The notes beneath the pieces are model-generated. The model was not told the DNA's origin. It ran no database searches and saw only the letters and a list, made by a program, of their open reading frames with translations. The translations under genes and the position numbers were made by a program. From Candidatus Polarisedimenticolia bacterium (GTDB lineage Bacteria; Acidobacteriota; Polarisedimenticolia; Gp22-AA2; AA152): a DNA stretch of 35,697 nt. The stretch's first letter is position 1; the number at the start of each line of letters is the position of its first letter. This document shows positions 34,423 through 35,697 of this stretch, in pieces. Location of the stretch: positions 1 through 35,697 of the forward strand of contig DASTZC010000227.1 of assembly GCA_035764505.1 (NCBI GenBank), read 5' to 3'.

Positions 34423-35697
34423 CTAGAACGGCTGGATTGTATCCGTCTCGAGCAACACGAAAACACAGGAGGATCCGCGCGCGGCCGCGGGCGGCATCTG
34501 GGCGGCGGGACCCATGCCGGTCTTCGGAGGAATCGTCTTGACGGTGGGGGGCTCGGAGCAGGACAGAATCCCGCGTCGGATGACGCGCGTATCGCTTTCC
34601 GAGGGGAAATCGAGGACGAACTTGACCTGCTTCAGGGCTTCCGAAAGGCCTTTCAGCTTCGGCTCCCCGCTGATGAAGCGCGTCTCCACCACGCGGGGTC
34701 CTGGAGCGAGCGAGACGAAGAAATCGGCGGTGCCTTCGCCGGTCGCGGCGGGGACCGTATAGGTGCGCAGCTCCCCGGGACGCGTCCGGACCGAATCCAC
34801 GTAACCCTCCATCTTCGCCTCCCCGATCAGGGCCGCCAGATGCTTGCGCCCTTCGTGCGGGGGGAAGGTGTCGATCGTGGAGAAGGCGTAGTACTCCTTG
34901 GCGAGATCGAGCTTGCCGAGGCGCTCGTATAACTGTCCGAGATGGTCCGCCATGTCTCCTTCCTGGGAAAGCTGCCACGCGGCTTTGAGGTATTTCTCGG
35001 CGGCCCGCAGGTCGCCGCGCTTGAAATGGACCCAGCCCAGCGTGTCCCAGACGACCGCCAGAAAGCCCACCTGCCTCAAATCGTCCGTCTTTACGGTCTC
35101 CAGGCGTGTGTTCCTGAGTTGCGCCGACACCATCGCCACCGCAGACTCGGCATATTCCCTGGCGATTTCCAGGTTCTTGGTGATCAGGGCCAGATAGCTG
35201 GCGATGGTGTACCAGGTGGAGGGCGTGGGCGAGAGCTCCACCGCCCGCTTGAAGGACTCCTGTGCCTCGGCGGGCTGGGCGAGCTGCATCTGCGCCATGC
35301 CGAGGTTCACGAACAGGTCCGCGTCTTTGGGCGTGATCTTCGCGGCTTTCTCCAGCACGGGCAGCGCCCTGGCGAACTCCGCGCGCTGGACGAGCATCTC
35401 TCCAAGGTTCTTGTGGGCGTACGGATCGAGAGGATCGATCTCGATCTGTTTCAGGAACCATTTCTCGCCCTCCTCGAAGCGACGCTCGCTGAGGCAGACG
35501 CGGCCGAGATTGTTGTAGGCATACGGACTGAAAGGATCGATGGCGATCGCCTTCTTGAACGCTTCCTCGGCCCGTTCCATCTTCCCCAGGGCTAGAAGAG
35601 ATCGTCCCAGATCGTTGTAGGCGGACTTGTGCTCGGGCTCCAGTTTCAAGGCATGCTCGATGAGCTCGACCGACTCCTGGTACCGGTCGTTGCCGTA
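34423..35697 (-). CDS. TPR-repeat protein (5' end cut by the window)
   Basis: The frame is open to the right edge, so the start lies outside; 424 residues are visible. At least seven TPR repeats fill the first 300 residues (for example AYNDLGRSLLALGKMERAEEAFKKAIAIDP and AYNNLGRVCLSERRFEEGEKWFLKQIEIDP). A beta-rich C-terminal part (about 310-424) has RTYTVPAATGEGTADFFVSLAPGPRVVETRFISG and a late Cys. The layout resembles the C-terminal half of the TPR/DUF3857-transglutaminase-like proteins of Acidobacteria, but the N-terminal part needed to confirm this is not in the window. It probably acts in the envelope. Convergent with the response regulator; 30 bases separate the stops. Confidence 0.8.
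   Translation of the reverse strand, partial: YGNDRYQESVELIEHALKLEPEHKSAYNDLGRSLLALGKMERAEEAFKKAIAIDPFSPYAYNNLGRVCLSERRFEEGEKWFLKQIEIDPLDPYAHKNLGEMLVQRAEFARALPVLEKAAKITPKDADLFVNLGMAQMQLAQPAEAQESFKRAVELSPTPSTWYTIASYLALITKNLEIAREYAESAVAMVSAQLRNTRLETVKTDDLRQVGFLAVVWDTLGWVHFKRGDLRAAEKYLKAAWQLSQEGDMADHLGQLYERLGKLDLAKEYYAFSTIDTFPPHEGRKHLAALIGEAKMEGYVDSVRTRPGELRTYTVPAATGEGTADFFVSLAPGPRVVETRFISGEPKLKGLSEALKQVKFVLDFPSESDTRVIRRGILSCSEPPTVKTIPPKTGMGPAAQMPPAAARGSSCVFVLLETDTIQPF

Overview
This 35.7-kb window is high-GC chromosomal DNA from a Gram-negative-type bacterium. The gene set (mglBA polarity switch, bactofilin, a GWxTD protein, sulfatase-fold proteins with TPR repeats, an M2 dipeptidase, a single-haem lipoprotein, fused LapA-LapB) best fits Acidobacteriota or a neighbouring soil or sediment phylum. 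That placement is an inference from gene content; there is no rRNA marker. I see no tRNA or rRNA genes, CRISPR arrays, insertion sequences or phage genes. Most of the window is ordinary core or near-core chromosome.

Layout. 1-3.7 kb: a secreted GWxTD protein (cut by the left edge), a divergent unknown gene, a secreted degenerate cyclophilin, a double zinc-ribbon protein and a haem lipoprotein. 3.8-7.0 kb (minus): modA, then gpmI-comF. 7.2-8.3 kb (plus): a MOSC protein and a TfoX C-terminal-domain protein. 8.3-14.4 kb (minus): a long one-strand run mglB-mglA, rplU-rpmA-obgE-rsfS, then a sigma-54 activator, a DksA/TraR-type regulator and a LapA-LapB fusion. 14.5-18.6 kb (minus): an Asp-box propeller protein, then a MoaD/ThiS-type domain fused to the translation GTPase TypA, then a glycerophosphodiester phosphodiesterase, in tightly coupled order. 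18.8-21.3 kb (plus): a CysM-type cysteine synthase and a GT39-type membrane glycosyltransferase. 21.3-23.5 kb (minus): a lower-GC orphan lipoprotein, a methyltransferase and a bactofilin with a long leader. 24.0-35.7 kb: an M2 peptidase, a membrane sulfatase-fold protein downstream of ttcA, an HU gene with a clear promoter and terminator, a sulfatase-TPR protein divergent from a PEP-dependent phosphotransferase-like protein, a stand-alone receiver, and a TPR protein cut by the right edge.

The most unusual item is the in-frame fusion at 15260-17377. A complete beta-grasp sulfur-carrier-like domain that still ends in Gly-Gly runs without a stop into a full-length TypA. A CysM-type synthase, the enzyme class that uses such carriers in Mycobacterium, starts divergently nearby. 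Other points of note are apparent non-canonical start codons (ATC for rsfS, CTG for the phosphodiesterase), a LapA-LapB fusion, a perfect 20-bp palindrome made of rare codons inside the glycosyltransferase, several near-leaderless promoters, and U-less CCGGCC hairpins between genes.

Promoters were read by eye against the sigma-70 consensus. Start codons were chosen from ribosome binding sites and remembered family alignments. No searches or structure predictions were run.
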